Below, piece after piece: positions 38,024 to 47,526 of a DNA stretch of 64,000 bases. The DNA comes from CAMAVH01 sp046297835. Lineage in GTDB: Bacteria; Pseudomonadota; Alphaproteobacteria; SMXQ01. The position numbers and the translations under genes were made by a program. The stretch is taken from contig JBKBHI010000002.1 in assembly GCA_046297835.1 (NCBI GenBank), forward strand, positions 248,001 to 312,000, read 5' to 3'. The notes beneath the pieces are model-generated. The model did no database searches and had not been told where the DNA came from. It saw only the letters and a list, made by a program, of their open reading frames with translations. The first letter of the stretch is position 1, and every line of letters starts with the position of its first letter.

Positions 38024-39114
38024 GTCACCTGTCCCGCCAAGGCGCGCAGCACATCTTCGATTTGCGTGGCGGCTTCGTCATGCAAGCGCGCCATGCGCGC
38101 CGAAGCCGCGCGCCGCGCCGCCGCCAACCGGTCTGGCGTCTGCGCAAGCTCGCGCAAGCCGGCGGCCGCGCGCCGCACGAACGGCTCTTGCGGCGGCACG
38201 ACGATGCCCGCCGCGGCCGCGCCTTCGCCCAGCTGTTCAGCGATGCAGCCGCGCTCGTAGGCGATCACCGGCACGCCGCGCGCCATCGCCTCGAACAGCA
38301 CGATCGGCTCGGCTTCGTTGACGTAGCGCGTCGGGAACAGGAACAGGTCGATGTCGGCGAAGAACCGATCCTTATCTTCGCCATAGACCGGCCCGCGGTA
38401 ATCGAGGCCGTCGCCATGGACCTCGCGCGCGGCGGCGATGGCGCGCGCCGCCGTTTCGTCGGCTGGCGGACCGGCCAGCACCAAGCGCGCCGCGAGACCC
38501 GACGACGACGCCTCGCGAAACAGCTCGAGAACGAGATCGAGCCCCTTCTCGTCGGAGAGATTGCCCATATGGCCAAGACGCAACGCGCCGGTTCCCGCGG
38601 CTTCCATGCCGGCCGCTGGCGGATGAAAAGCCGCGTTCGACAGCACCATGTGCCGCGCGACCGCCGGATAGCGCTCGCGCAGCCGGGCCGCCATGCGCGG
38701 GCAGAGCGCGACATGGACTGCTGCCGAGCCGGCGACCTTCGTCAGAAGACGCATGATCGCGCTGTCGCGATCGAGATAGGCGAAGGAATGATGGTGCACG
38801 AAAACGCGCTGACGCAGGAGCCGCGCGACGGCGGCCAGCGCGAGGTTGTAGAGCAGCCCGCTCCCGCCCGCCGCGGAGATGTAGACGCAGCCCGGACGGC
38901 CGACGTTCTCTGCGATGGCGGCGGTGGCCGCGAGCACGCGCCAGACGCGGCGTAGATGATAGACCGGGCCGCGCGAGAGGCGGCCGGGCGAAATGTCGCA
39001 CCGCCGCACCTCGACATGGGCTTCGAGGCGATCGGCGATCGCTGCGGTGACCATCGCCGCGCCATGCACCGGCGGCGGATAAGGCCCGACGACGAAGACG
39101 CGAGCGCCGCTCAC
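38020..39114 (-). CDS. Family 4 glycosyltransferase
   Basis: A 364-residue GT-B enzyme: N-terminal VFVVGPYPPPVHGAAMVTAAI (glycine loop at the acceptor site), AVARLLRQRVFVHHHSF, and C-terminal LGHMGNLSDEKGLDLVLELF, FLFPTRYVNEAEPIVLFEAMARGVPVIA with the E-x7-E motif that binds the nucleotide-sugar. I placed the start at the GTG at 39114: it overlaps the upstream stop as GTGA, and the fold begins there, whereas the longer frame to 39210 runs into the upstream gene. Donor and acceptor are unknown. Confidence 0.85.
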   Translation of the reverse strand: MSGARVFVVGPYPPPVHGAAMVTAAIADRLEAHVEVRRCDISPGRLSRGPVYHLRRVWRVLAATAAIAENVGRPGCVYISAAGGSGLLYNLALAAVARLLRQRVFVHHHSFAYLDRDSAIMRLLTKVAGSAAVHVALCPRMAARLRERYPAVARHMVLSNAAFHPPAAGMEAAGTGALRLGHMGNLSDEKGLDLVLELFREASSSGLAARLVLAGPPADETAARAIAAAREVHGDGLDYRGPVYGEDKDRFFADIDLFLFPTRYVNEAEPIVLFEAMARGVPVIAYERGCIAEQLGEGAAAAGIVVPPQEPFVRRAAAGLRELAQTPDRLAAARRAASARMARLHDEAATQIEDVLRALAGQVT

Positions 39115-40253
39115 GGGGCATCGCCGATCATGCGCGCGACGGCGTCGGCGAAACGGGCGACATCGCCGCGCGGCGCCAACTCGTTGGCGCCCGCGCTCAG
39201 GCGGCGCCATTCGTCCTCATCGGACGCCAGACGGGCCATGAGCCGCGCCAAACCCGCTGCGTTGTCAGGCTCGAAGACGTAGCCGTTGACGCCGACGCGC
39301 ACCAAATCGTCGCGCGCGCCGACATTCTCCGACACCAACGCCGGCAAGCCCATCGCCAGCGCTTCGTTGATCACCAAACCCCACTGCTCCTCGGTGGAGG
39401 GCAGGATCAGGGCCAAGCCTTGGGCGAGAAACTCCGCGACGCCTTTTTCCTGCAGAAAGCCCGTAAAGCGGACGCCGGCCAGATTGCGGCGCGCGACTTC
39501 GGCGCGCAATTCGCCTTCCAGCGGGCCGCTGCCGATCAGGACGAGCGAGCGAGGCGCGGCGCTGGCTTGTCGATAGGCGTCATAGGCGGCGAGCGCGAGA
39601 AGCAGGTTCTTCTTTTCGACGAAGCGTGCGATGACGAGAAACTGACGGGCCGCGAACGGCGCGCCATCCGGCGCCGGCGGCGCGCCCGCCAACCGGCGGA
39701 CGCGCGCGAGCGAGACCGTGTCGTAGCCGAGCGAGATTCGGGCTTCGCCCATGCCGAGCAGACGCAGATAATCGCGCGTCCGCGTCCCGCTCGCGAGGGC
39801 GCCGTGATACGGCAAATAGAGCAAGGCTTTGCCCAACTCGCGCCATAGCCGGCGCGGCCGGTCGTCGAATTTCGAATCCTGCATGATAAAGACGGGCCTG
39901 CCGCGCAGGCGCAGCCACAGGGCGGTCAGGAAGATTTCCGGCTGGTCAAAATGGCAGAGGAAGACTGGTCCGCGATCTTCCCCGCGCAGGCAGTCGCGCA
40001 ACGCGGCAAAGCGTTCGCGCCGGCTGGTGTCCTGCCAGGACCGGCCGGGCAGCAGGCTGACGAATTCGAAATCGTCGTCCGCCGTCGCCGGCGTCCAATC
40101 GTAAAGCTCGTTGCGGCTGGCGATCTCGACGCCCAGCACGCGAAAGCGCCCTGCGAGCCGCGCCGCCGTCGCCGCGCAGCGGTCGCGATGATAAGGCGCG
40201 AATTGCCCCCAGACGAACGTGACCGCTGGCAGCCGGGCGGCGGCGTCAGACAT
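39111..40253 (-). CDS. Family 4 glycosyltransferase
   Basis: A 380-residue GT-B enzyme with TFVWGQFAPYHRDRCAA at the N-terminal acceptor loop. The C-terminal half has FLVIARFVEKKNLLLALAAYDAYR, FTGFLQEKGVAEFLAQGLALILPSTEEQWGLVINEALAMGLPALVSE with the E-x7-E signature. No signal or membrane segment is seen; it acts at the cytoplasmic face of the inner membrane. It overlaps the methyltransferase gene before it by eight bases and the next glycosyltransferase by four, so the set is translated as one operon. Sugar specificity is unknown. Confidence 0.85.
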   Translation of the reverse strand: MSDAAARLPAVTFVWGQFAPYHRDRCAATAARLAGRFRVLGVEIASRNELYDWTPATADDDFEFVSLLPGRSWQDTSRRERFAALRDCLRGEDRGPVFLCHFDQPEIFLTALWLRLRGRPVFIMQDSKFDDRPRRLWRELGKALLYLPYHGALASGTRTRDYLRLLGMGEARISLGYDTVSLARVRRLAGAPPAPDGAPFAARQFLVIARFVEKKNLLLALAAYDAYRQASAAPRSLVLIGSGPLEGELRAEVARRNLAGVRFTGFLQEKGVAEFLAQGLALILPSTEEQWGLVINEALAMGLPALVSENVGARDDLVRVGVNGYVFEPDNAAGLARLMARLASDEDEWRRLSAGANELAPRGDVARFADAVARMIGDAP

Positions 40254-40956
40254 CGCGCTCCTTGCGGGCAGCGACGATGATGCCGTCGGCGCTGGCGGGC
40301 GCGGCGCGATGGATCATGTCGAAAATCAGCCGCGCCGCGCCCGATAGCGTGGCGTAGGAGAAATAGCGGCAGTCGTCGAGGCGGAAACCGAAGCGCCCGA
40401 GCAGAACGCCCAGCGTGGCATAGCTGAAATAGGCGACATGATCGGGATGCACCGGTTCGCGGCCGAACAGCGCGCGGATCGCCTGCTTGAGCGAAACGGC
40501 GTTGATCGTCGTCACCAAGAGCGTCCCGCCAGGCCGTAGCAGGCGGTTGCAGGCTTCCAGCATGTTGCCGACGTTGTTGACGTGCTCGATGATGTCGGCG
40601 CAGACGACGAGGTCGCCGCGCGCTACGCTGTCGTCGAACGGCAACGACAGATCCCGGTCGACGATGTCGTCCAGGCCGAACTCCTCGCGCAACAGGCGGA
40701 TCGATTCCGCGTCGTTGTCATAACCGACCAGCGAACGCCCCTGCTTCTGCATCTTTTGGTGCAGCAGCTCGCCGCGCTTGGCCTTCTCGCGCGTCATGGG
40801 ATAGTCGCAAGCGCCGAGATGGATCACGTCGCGACCGATGCAGGCCGCCAGGATGTAGGCGTCGCGGTCGGTCAACGGCCGGCGCGGGATGCGCTTTTCC
40901 CACTGGCTGAAATCGGTCGTGTCGGCCGGCTCACGCATCGTGCTGTCGCTGCTCAT
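40246..40956 (-). CDS. SAM-dependent methyltransferase
   Basis: A 236-residue class I methyltransferase. DVIHLGACDYPMT is a motif-I variant, LVGYDNDAESIRLLRE carries the ribose-binding acid, LVVCADIIEHVNNVGNMLEACNRLLRPGGTLLVTTIN is the post-I to motif III run. The long frame starts at 41061 inside the upstream glycosyltransferase gene; the ATG at 40956, the first after that gene's stop, is more likely although its ribosome binding site is weak. It probably methylates a sugar on the growing repeat unit or caps the chain; this is inferred from context only. Confidence 0.8.
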   Translation of the reverse strand: MSSDSTMREPADTTDFSQWEKRIPRRPLTDRDAYILAACIGRDVIHLGACDYPMTREKAKRGELLHQKMQKQGRSLVGYDNDAESIRLLREEFGLDDIVDRDLSLPFDDSVARGDLVVCADIIEHVNNVGNMLEACNRLLRPGGTLLVTTINAVSLKQAIRALFGREPVHPDHVAYFSYATLGVLLGRFGFRLDDCRYFSYATLSGAARLIFDMIHRAAPASADGIIVAARKERDV

Positions 40957-40966
40957 GGCGCGTTGA

Positions 40967-42073
40967 TCATCCAAAGAAGCCGCGATAGAACGCGGTCGCC
41001 CGTTCATGGGAGAAATCCCGGCGGAGCGTGGCGAGCGCCTCCGCGCGCAGAGCCCCAGCATGGCCCGGATCGGCGGCGATGCTCAAGAGCGCTTCGGCCA
41101 TGGCCTTATCGTCGTGGCGGGAGAACAGATAGCCATTGCGGCCGTGGGCGACGAATTCGCCCAAGCCGCCATAGAGTAAGGAGGCGACCACGACGCAGCC
41201 GTGGCTAGCCGCCTCCATGGGCGCGGACGGCAAAGTGTCGAAGTCGGAGTTGAACAACAGGGCGTCCCACGCCTGGTAGTGGGGCGCAAGGTCCGTCACC
41301 CAGCCTTCGAAGCGCACTCGGGCGGCGATGCCGAGATCGGCTGCCTGCCGTTTCAGGGCCGTTTCCTGGTCTCCGCCGCCGCAGATCACGAACAGCGCGT
41401 CAGGACGGGCCGAAGCGACGCGCGCCGCCGTTGCGAGAAAAACGTCGAAGCGCTTTCGCCGGATCAGCCAGCCGGCGTTGCCGACGACGAAGGCCTCCTC
41501 CGGCAGGCCGAGCCGGCGACGGGCGGCGGCGCGGCGGCGCAGACGCTCCACTTCGTCGGCGCAATGGATGGCGAAGCCGTTGGGCACGACGACGGCACGG
41601 CCTTTCAGCCATGGCGCGATCCGCAGGGCTTCGTCGCGCGTGAAGGCGGTCGGATAGGTGACGGCGTCGAGCTGACGGCACAGCGCCTCATAAAAACCGC
41701 GCCAGCGCAGCGCGGCGAAACGGCCTTCGAAGTGATGATAGTGATGGCTCAGGACTTTGGGCCGCGCGAGCCCGAGGATCGCGGCCAGCGCCGCCGCGGA
41801 GGTGCCCGTCACCCACGCATGGCTGCAACCGTCCGCCAGATCTCGGACATGGCGACGAAAAGCCGGAAAGTCGCGCCAGCCGAAGCGGCCGCGATAGAGA
41901 AAGTCGCGCATCTCGCCGTCGAACCTTCGCGCCAGGGCCGCGCCAGGCCCGAACGGCATCGGGGTGGCGAGACGGAAGCGCAGCCCGGCCGCTTCCAGCT
42001 CGGCCATCAGCCTAAACGCCACCTGCTCCATGCCCCCAAGGTTGGTGCATTGCATGATGTGCAGGACGGTCAT
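40967..42073 (-). CDS. Family 4 glycosyltransferase
   Basis: A 368-residue GT-B enzyme that begins VLHIMQCTNLGGMEQVAFRLMAEL (glycine-rich acceptor loop). It has VVVPNGFAIHC at the domain junction, VVGNAGWLIRRKRFDVFLATAARV, and the C-terminal LLFNSDFDTLPSAPMEAASHGCVVVAS, a variant of the E-x7-E motif with only one clear Glu. A substituted second Glu is seen in several GT4 enzymes, so activity is still likely. It sits in the operon 24 bases after a methyltransferase and ten before the next. Confidence 0.85.
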   Translation of the reverse strand: MTVLHIMQCTNLGGMEQVAFRLMAELEAAGLRFRLATPMPFGPGAALARRFDGEMRDFLYRGRFGWRDFPAFRRHVRDLADGCSHAWVTGTSAAALAAILGLARPKVLSHHYHHFEGRFAALRWRGFYEALCRQLDAVTYPTAFTRDEALRIAPWLKGRAVVVPNGFAIHCADEVERLRRRAAARRRLGLPEEAFVVGNAGWLIRRKRFDVFLATAARVASARPDALFVICGGGDQETALKRQAADLGIAARVRFEGWVTDLAPHYQAWDALLFNSDFDTLPSAPMEAASHGCVVVASLLYGGLGEFVAHGRNGYLFSRHDDKAMAEALLSIAADPGHAGALRAEALATLRRDFSHERATAFYRGFFG

Positions 42074-42097
42074 GGCGCGGCCCGGCGGTCCATCCGC

Positions 42098-42760
42098 TCA
42101 GCGTGGCCGTGCGGCGATATGGATGGTCGTGTGCTTGACCCCTTGCGGCAACGGCATCAGCAGGTCGCGCCGATAGCGCGATCCGAGCGTCGTCTCCAGA
42201 ACGTCGTAGCCATGCCGGATCAGCAACGTGCGCAGGGTCGCGACGCAAAACCACGACACGTGCTCAGGATTGGGGCGCACGTCCGGCGAGACGAACGCCT
42301 TGGCGACGAAACGCCAATACCAAGGATTGGGCGTGGACAGCAGCAGCAAACCGCCCGGCGCAAGATGACGCTTGACCGATTCCAAGAACCCGGAAACGTT
42401 GCCCAGATGCTCGATGATCTCGCCGGCGACGACCATGTCGAAGCGCTCGTCGAGATCGAAACCCTCGGCATTGCCTTCGACGACGTCGTAGCCGCGCTCG
42501 CGCAAGTAAGCGACGCCCGGTCCGTAGAGATCAAGGCCCCGGCAGCGCGCGGCGACGGACCTTAGGGCTTTGTGAACCCAGAAGCGGCTGCGGTAGTTCT
42601 CCGGATTATGGTTGACGCAGCCGACGTCGAGCACGCTCTTGCCGCGCACGTGCCGGCAGAAGAAAGCGATCGTGGCGTCATCGAAGGCGATCGCCGCGCC
42701 GTCGTCCCGCATCGCCGCGACTTGCGAGCCGATCAAATGTGAGCTGCCGGTATTTTCCAT
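42098..42760 (-). CDS. SAM-dependent methyltransferase
   Basis: A 220-residue class I methyltransferase. VRGKSVLDVGCVNHNPENY is motif I, AARCRGLDLYG has the acidic residue, FDMVVAGEIIEHLGNVSGFLESVKRHLAPGGLLLLSTPNP gives motifs post-I and III, and the C-terminal SWFCVATLRTLLIRHGYDVLE is shared with other Ubie-like polysaccharide-locus methyltransferases. It is the third methyltransferase of this fold in the operon, 18 bases after the polymerase gene. Confidence 0.8.
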   Translation of the reverse strand: MENTGSSHLIGSQVAAMRDDGAAIAFDDATIAFFCRHVRGKSVLDVGCVNHNPENYRSRFWVHKALRSVAARCRGLDLYGPGVAYLRERGYDVVEGNAEGFDLDERFDMVVAGEIIEHLGNVSGFLESVKRHLAPGGLLLLSTPNPWYWRFVAKAFVSPDVRPNPEHVSWFCVATLRTLLIRHGYDVLETTLGSRYRRDLLMPLPQGVKHTTIHIAARPR

Positions 42761-42778
42761 AGAGCCGATGCCTTGGGA

Positions 42779-44131
42779 TCAATAGCGGCGCATGATTCGC
42801 GCGCGCGATTTGGAAGCGAGAGTCTCGAACTTCTCGAGCAGTTTGCTAAGCCAGACCCAAAGCAGGATCGGCAGCAAAATGAATAGCGTGTATTTCGCCA
42901 AAGAGATTCCGCCGTCGCGGAACCACAGCAGCGTCAAGGGCATAAAGCCGCAATACATGATGACCTGATAAGGCTTGATCTCGCGCCACAGCCGTCGGTG
43001 AATGTAACCGAACGCGACGCCGACGAGCCCCATGGTGAAGATCATGCCGATCCAGCCGCCGCTCATCCACCCGTCGCCCGGAAGCGAGTTGGTCAAGCCG
43101 ACGAAATTTCCATGGTCGTTGAGATTGATCAGCTTGATCGGGGAGCCGACCGGCTTGTCGGGCCACAGGATGCGCGGGATCGGCTCGGTGAACAGCTGCA
43201 GATATTGCGTGAAATATGTGTAGGTGCGCGACCGTTCCGGCACCACCCAAAGAATGTAAGCGAGGAAGTCGAAGTTGGCGAAATCGGGATTGTCCTGCTT
43301 TTCGAGCCACGTGCGGTTATCGCGGAATTCGGCCACGACCCGACCGCTGCCGCTCACCATGTCGCGGAAATAGTTGCGATCGAAGCCGATGTTCTGGAAC
43401 AGGATGAACAGCGGCACCATCATCGCGAGGTAGCGCAGACGGATCCAACGGCGGCGCGAGCGGTAGAGCTGGACCAACATGATCGTGAACACCACTGTGA
43501 TCATCGCCCAGCGTCCGCCGCCAAGGAAGGCGCGATACGCCATGAACAGGATGAGGGGGCACCAAGTCCACCAGGCGAAGCGAAAGCGCCACATGAACAG
43601 CACGGCGAGCGAGCCGAGCATGGTTTGGGCGTCGACCAGATATCCTGTGGTGTTGACGTAGATGGTGTTGCCGGTTGCAAGATCCATCGTCATCTGGATG
43701 TCGCCCCGCTCGTAAAGGCCGACGTCGCCAGACGCGAAAATGGCCGAATAGACCGCAAGCGGGCCAAGCATTAGGAAAGTGATGAAGAGCGCCAGCTTCT
43801 GCGACGGCGTGAAATCGGGAAAATCCGACTCGTTGAATCGAACTGGCGCGTTTCCGGCAAACCAAGAAGCGGCGGCGAAAACGATCAACGCGACCGACGC
43901 CACGATGAGCGTGAACACGAACTCGCCATCGCTCGGCCTATACTGCATGTAGACCCAGCGCCCTTCGAAATTAAGGTAGTGCACCATGAAGGGGCGGATC
44001 ACGAAAACAATGCCGTGAAACAGCAGATAGAAGGCCAGGGGATGAAAAATCGACGAGTTGCGATGGAAAAAAAATCCGATCGCGATCGCCGCGAATAGGA
44101 TGAGCTGGATATAGAGGGCGAATTCGACCAT
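42779..44131 (-). CDS. Oligosaccharide repeat-unit polymerase (Wzy-like)
   Basis: A 450-residue integral membrane protein with about eleven to twelve hydrophobic segments and a large periplasmic loop (about residues 270-345, with EKQDNPDFANFDFLAYILWVV and LFTEPIPRILWPDKPVGS), the plan expected of Wzy-type polymerases. Such proteins join lipid-linked repeats in the periplasm after flipping. Sequence conservation in this class is low, so the call rests on topology and on its place between glycosyltransferases, near a flippase. Its ATG overlaps the upstream stop by one base (TGATG). A second polymerase or ligase candidate lies at 51.1 kb. Confidence 0.75.
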   Translation of the reverse strand: MVEFALYIQLILFAAIAIGFFFHRNSSIFHPLAFYLLFHGIVFVIRPFMVHYLNFEGRWVYMQYRPSDGEFVFTLIVASVALIVFAAASWFAGNAPVRFNESDFPDFTPSQKLALFITFLMLGPLAVYSAIFASGDVGLYERGDIQMTMDLATGNTIYVNTTGYLVDAQTMLGSLAVLFMWRFRFAWWTWCPLILFMAYRAFLGGGRWAMITVVFTIMLVQLYRSRRRWIRLRYLAMMVPLFILFQNIGFDRNYFRDMVSGSGRVVAEFRDNRTWLEKQDNPDFANFDFLAYILWVVPERSRTYTYFTQYLQLFTEPIPRILWPDKPVGSPIKLINLNDHGNFVGLTNSLPGDGWMSGGWIGMIFTMGLVGVAFGYIHRRLWREIKPYQVIMYCGFMPLTLLWFRDGGISLAKYTLFILLPILLWVWLSKLLEKFETLASKSRARIMRRY

Positions 44132-45363
44132 CAGGAAACCAGCGCTCCCAGCCTTTCGCGATATTTATCCCACGTCCGTTCCGGACGCAGGCGGCGCGAA
44201 GCCGCGCGCCAAGCGTTTAGACGCTCCGGGCTCTCGGCGGCTTGCGCGACCGCGTCGGCGAGCCCCTCGACCGTCACAGGATCGAGGATAATACCATTCT
44301 CGCCCGGAGTCGCGCCCGTCCCGCTGGCTGCGGACTGGATGATGCCAAGCCCGGCACCGACCGCCTCATAAAGCACCAGCGCGCTCCCCTCGAACAGGCT
44401 GGGAAAGACGAATGCGTCGGCCCGCCGGAAATAATCGGGCACTTCGGAGCGGGCGACTTGCGGCACATGGGTGACGCGTTCGGCATAACGGCGGAAAGTC
44501 GCGTCGGGTACGGTGCGATGGCCGACAAGCGTCAGCGCCGCAACGTGCGCCGGTATGCGCTCGAAGGCTTTAAGCAGATAGGCGATGCCTTTGCGAGAAT
44601 CCACGGCGCCGACAAACAGAAAGCGCGCCGGACCCTGCGATTTTGCCGGGGTTGAATCGAACGCGCCGTCCTGAAACAGCGCGGGGTCGTAGCCGTAGGG
44701 CACAACGCGGATTTTCTCCGGCGGACAACCATGGGCGACCATGGTGTCGGCGCAAGACCGCGAACCGGCGAGCACCAAATCGGCCAGCGCCACCTCCTCG
44801 TCGTTCTGGTCGATCCACGCTTGGTCATAGGCCGCGAATCCGAGGGGGAAAAAATCCGGATGGCGCGCGCGCTCCGCCAGCATCACCGCGTTCATAGCGC
44901 TCGGATGGCCGACGGTTTGATCCAGCACGCAGCGCAGGCCCTGGCGCTTGGCCCAGCGGAACACCTCAACAGAAGCGCAATTGTAGCCCCAGACGACATC
45001 GACGGGTGCGCGCTCGATCTGGCGGATGACGCCAGCGGCGAAGCGGCGGTTGCCGCGGATGTTGGCGATTTCGGCGACGCGTCGTAAATGCAGCCGGCGC
45101 GCAGCGGTTTCCAGCCATTCCTCGACGCCGAAAGTGACGACGAGATCTGGATCTAGCAACGGCGTCCAGCGCCGGCGAAATTCGCGTCCCAACCTGCCGC
45201 CAAGACCGCTCGGCATGTAACGCTCGACGCGATAGGGCCAGCGTCGAGGATCATAGAATACCGAGGTCGCGTACCAGCCGAGCCGACCCGCCTCTTGAAA
45301 CGCCAAAGCGGTCTGCCAGGAATGCTGCGTGCCTGGATGGAAAACGCCGACGCGTTGGGCCAT
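44131..45363 (-). CDS. Family 4 glycosyltransferase
   Basis: A 410-residue GT-B enzyme that starts RVGVFHPGTQHSWQTALAFQEAG. The C-terminal domain shows RFLFVGAVDSRKGIAYLLKAFERI, HVPQVARSEVPDYFRRADAFVFPSLFEGSALVLYEAVGAGLGIIQS with the E-x7-E motif intact. A CPPEKIRVVPYGYDPALF junction is typical of family 4. It is separated from the FkbM gene by six bases and is translationally coupled to the polymerase. Donor sugar unknown. Confidence 0.85.
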   Translation of the reverse strand: MAQRVGVFHPGTQHSWQTALAFQEAGRLGWYATSVFYDPRRWPYRVERYMPSGLGGRLGREFRRRWTPLLDPDLVVTFGVEEWLETAARRLHLRRVAEIANIRGNRRFAAGVIRQIERAPVDVVWGYNCASVEVFRWAKRQGLRCVLDQTVGHPSAMNAVMLAERARHPDFFPLGFAAYDQAWIDQNDEEVALADLVLAGSRSCADTMVAHGCPPEKIRVVPYGYDPALFQDGAFDSTPAKSQGPARFLFVGAVDSRKGIAYLLKAFERIPAHVAALTLVGHRTVPDATFRRYAERVTHVPQVARSEVPDYFRRADAFVFPSLFEGSALVLYEAVGAGLGIIQSAASGTGATPGENGIILDPVTVEGLADAVAQAAESPERLNAWRAASRRLRPERTWDKYRERLGALVS

Positions 45364-45369
45364 CGCGCT

Positions 45370-46203
45370 TTAGGACGCCAAGTCGGCGGCCACCGCCGCA
45401 TTGCGCCGCACCAGCGCCAGATTAGCGTATTTGAAGATCTCGACGCGGCTGTTGTAAGCCGTGCTCGGCGTCGCCACCGGCGTCAAGCCATTGGCGAGAA
45501 TGCGGTGGATGTCGAACGCCGGGAGAATCTTGGAAAGCGCCTGGATCGACAGACCGGTCAAGATGTTGTGTGCGTTGAACTCCATCTGCATGACGTCGAT
45601 CCTTCCGGCCGCAATGGCTACCGCGCCGCCCCCGAGCACGGCCTTCTCCAATCCTTCGACGTCGATCTTGAGAAAATCGACCGCGAGGACGCCGCTCTCT
45701 GCGAGATAGGCATCGAGCGTCGAGACGCGTGCCTCGACCGATTGGGTCGAGGATTTATAAACGTCGGTGAAGGTTTCGGAGAGGAAAGAGGCGTGGCCGC
45801 TCCCTTCCGAACCGGCGTAGTCGTAAAGCGTGAATGTTCCCGGGCGGTCCGACAGGCCCAGATTATTCAGGATCACGCGGTCGTCGCCGGTAAAACGCAG
45901 GGACAAGCGGGCGAAAGTTTTGGGATTCGGCTCGAAACAATGGATCCGGCACTCGCCGAGCGCGGCGAGCGCGGCAGCGGTGAAGTCGCCCTCGTTAGCG
46001 CCGACATCGAATAGCACCGGCAGGCTGGGGCCGGACTTGCGGGCTTTCAAGGCCCGCGCCCAGTCGCGCATGAAACGCTCCTCGCCGTTGAAGCGCGGAT
46101 CGGCGTTCATATGGCCGAGCCCGCCTATAGCCACGCGATAGAGCGTCCACCACAGCGGCTGCAATTGCCGGCGCGCCATCCAGCCGAGAACGCGGTTGAT
46201 CAT
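45370..46203 (-). CDS. FkbM family methyltransferase
   Basis: A 277-residue methyltransferase of the FkbM type: VLFDVGANEGDFTAAALAAL as SAM motif I, IHCFEPNPKTFARL, LNNLGLSD, then VSTLDAYLAES and VDFLKIDVEGLEKAVLGG, the family's KIDVEGxE signature, and VMQMEFNAHN. Such enzymes O-methylate sugars or polyketides. The frame runs back to 46380 inside the flippase gene, but the ATG at 46203 overlaps the flippase stop (ATGA) and begins a sensible N-terminus, so I chose it. Confidence 0.85.
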   Translation of the reverse strand: MINRVLGWMARRQLQPLWWTLYRVAIGGLGHMNADPRFNGEERFMRDWARALKARKSGPSLPVLFDVGANEGDFTAAALAALGECRIHCFEPNPKTFARLSLRFTGDDRVILNNLGLSDRPGTFTLYDYAGSEGSGHASFLSETFTDVYKSSTQSVEARVSTLDAYLAESGVLAVDFLKIDVEGLEKAVLGGGAVAIAAGRIDVMQMEFNAHNILTGLSIQALSKILPAFDIHRILANGLTPVATPSTAYNSRVEIFKYANLALVRRNAAVAADLAS

Positions 46204-47525
46204 CCAGCCCCTCCGGTTCGCCCCGCCACGCGCGCCCAGAGCGCCGCAGCCATATCGCCGACGACCGCCAAATCGGCGCGCCGCGGCAGCAGCAAATCCC
46301 CTACCCCGACGCCCGTCGCGCGCGCGACGCGCGCCAGCAGAAACGCCAGGGCCGCGGTTTGGGCTAAAACCGAAGCCCATGCCGCGCCCATTAGGCCGAA
46401 AGTCGGGACCAGTAGGGCCAGAGCGGCGGCCGACGCCGCTAATGTGACGATCTCGGTTTGGCCGACCAGGACGCCGCGGTCATACCCCTTCAACCCTGAG
46501 GATATCATCGTCTTCAAGCTGAGCGGCACGGCGGCGACGAGCAAGACCCACGCCAGAGGAACCGCGTCAGCAAATGCGCCGCCGAAAAAGCCCGTCAACA
46601 ACCAAGGCATGACAGCAGCCAGCGCCAGCGATGCCGACAGCACGAGAATCATGGTGGCGCGGGTATAACGGCCGAAAATGCGGGCTTTCTCTGATTCTTC
46701 GGCGGCCGCGATCTTCGGGAAAGCGACCGTGCCGAGCGTGCTGGCGGCCACTAGCGGCAGGCGGGCCACAGTGAGGGCGACGACAAACAAGCCGAGATCC
46801 GCAGCGCTCAAGGCCAGCGAAATGATCATCTGGTCAAGGCGTTCGGCGATGATCGCCACGGTGGCGCCGACATGCACGCTGACGCCATATTTGAGCAAGC
46901 TTGGCGCGTTGCGGCCGACAGACGCCTCTATTGTCCCGCGCGTCAGCCAACCGGCTCGCGCGCCCCCGAGCACGCCCGCAGCCGCGACCGCGGCCAACGA
47001 CAGCAAAGATGCGACTGCGAAGCCCTGCACACCGCCCCAGTCCAGCGCATAGAACAACGGGATCAACAGCGCGTAGACGGCGTGGATCAAGACGCGTAGC
47101 AGGTTCCATTCGGCGAAGCGCAACATGCCCTGGAAAAGCCCGACCGAAATCGAGGCGATGAAATGCAGGGGGATGAATAGCACATAGAGAAAAGCCGCTT
47201 CGCGCACTTCCGGTCGCGCGGTGGCAAATACCCAATCGGCCGCCAACGCGGCAAGCGGCATCAGCAGCAGCGACAGACCGAGGCCGAGCGCCAGACCGGC
47301 GCGCAGGATGCCGGCGGCGTCGCGGGGCCGGCGCGCGGCGTGAAAGGCGACAGCTTCGTGCAGGCCGAAGATGCCGATCGCGCCGATCACCGAGGGCCAG
47401 AGGATGACCGCCGCCAACTCGCCGCGCCCCTCGGGCAGCAAAAAGCGCGCGAGCATGACGCCGCTGGCGATGTTGGCGGCTTGGATCAAGGCCGTCGCGG
47501 TGAAAGACGAAACGATGTCTTTCAT
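46200..47525 (-). CDS. Polysaccharide flippase (Wzx-like)
   Basis: A 441-residue inner-membrane protein of the MOP/polysaccharide-synthase superfamily with about twelve to fourteen hydrophobic segments. The start KDIVSSFTATALIQAANIASGVMLARFLLPEGRGELAAVIL is typical of Wzx-type flippases, as is the later LGTVAFPKIAAAEESEKA. It would move the lipid-linked repeat unit across the inner membrane. The ATG at 47525 follows the galE stop by one base; the longer frame to 47567 would overlap galE. Confidence 0.85.
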   Translation of the reverse strand: MKDIVSSFTATALIQAANIASGVMLARFLLPEGRGELAAVILWPSVIGAIGIFGLHEAVAFHAARRPRDAAGILRAGLALGLGLSLLLMPLAALAADWVFATARPEVREAAFLYVLFIPLHFIASISVGLFQGMLRFAEWNLLRVLIHAVYALLIPLFYALDWGGVQGFAVASLLSLAAVAAAGVLGGARAGWLTRGTIEASVGRNAPSLLKYGVSVHVGATVAIIAERLDQMIISLALSAADLGLFVVALTVARLPLVAASTLGTVAFPKIAAAEESEKARIFGRYTRATMILVLSASLALAAVMPWLLTGFFGGAFADAVPLAWVLLVAAVPLSLKTMISSGLKGYDRGVLVGQTEIVTLAASAAALALLVPTFGLMGAAWASVLAQTAALAFLLARVARATGVGVGDLLLPRRADLAVVGDMAAALWARVAGRTGGAG

Positions 47526-47526
47526 G

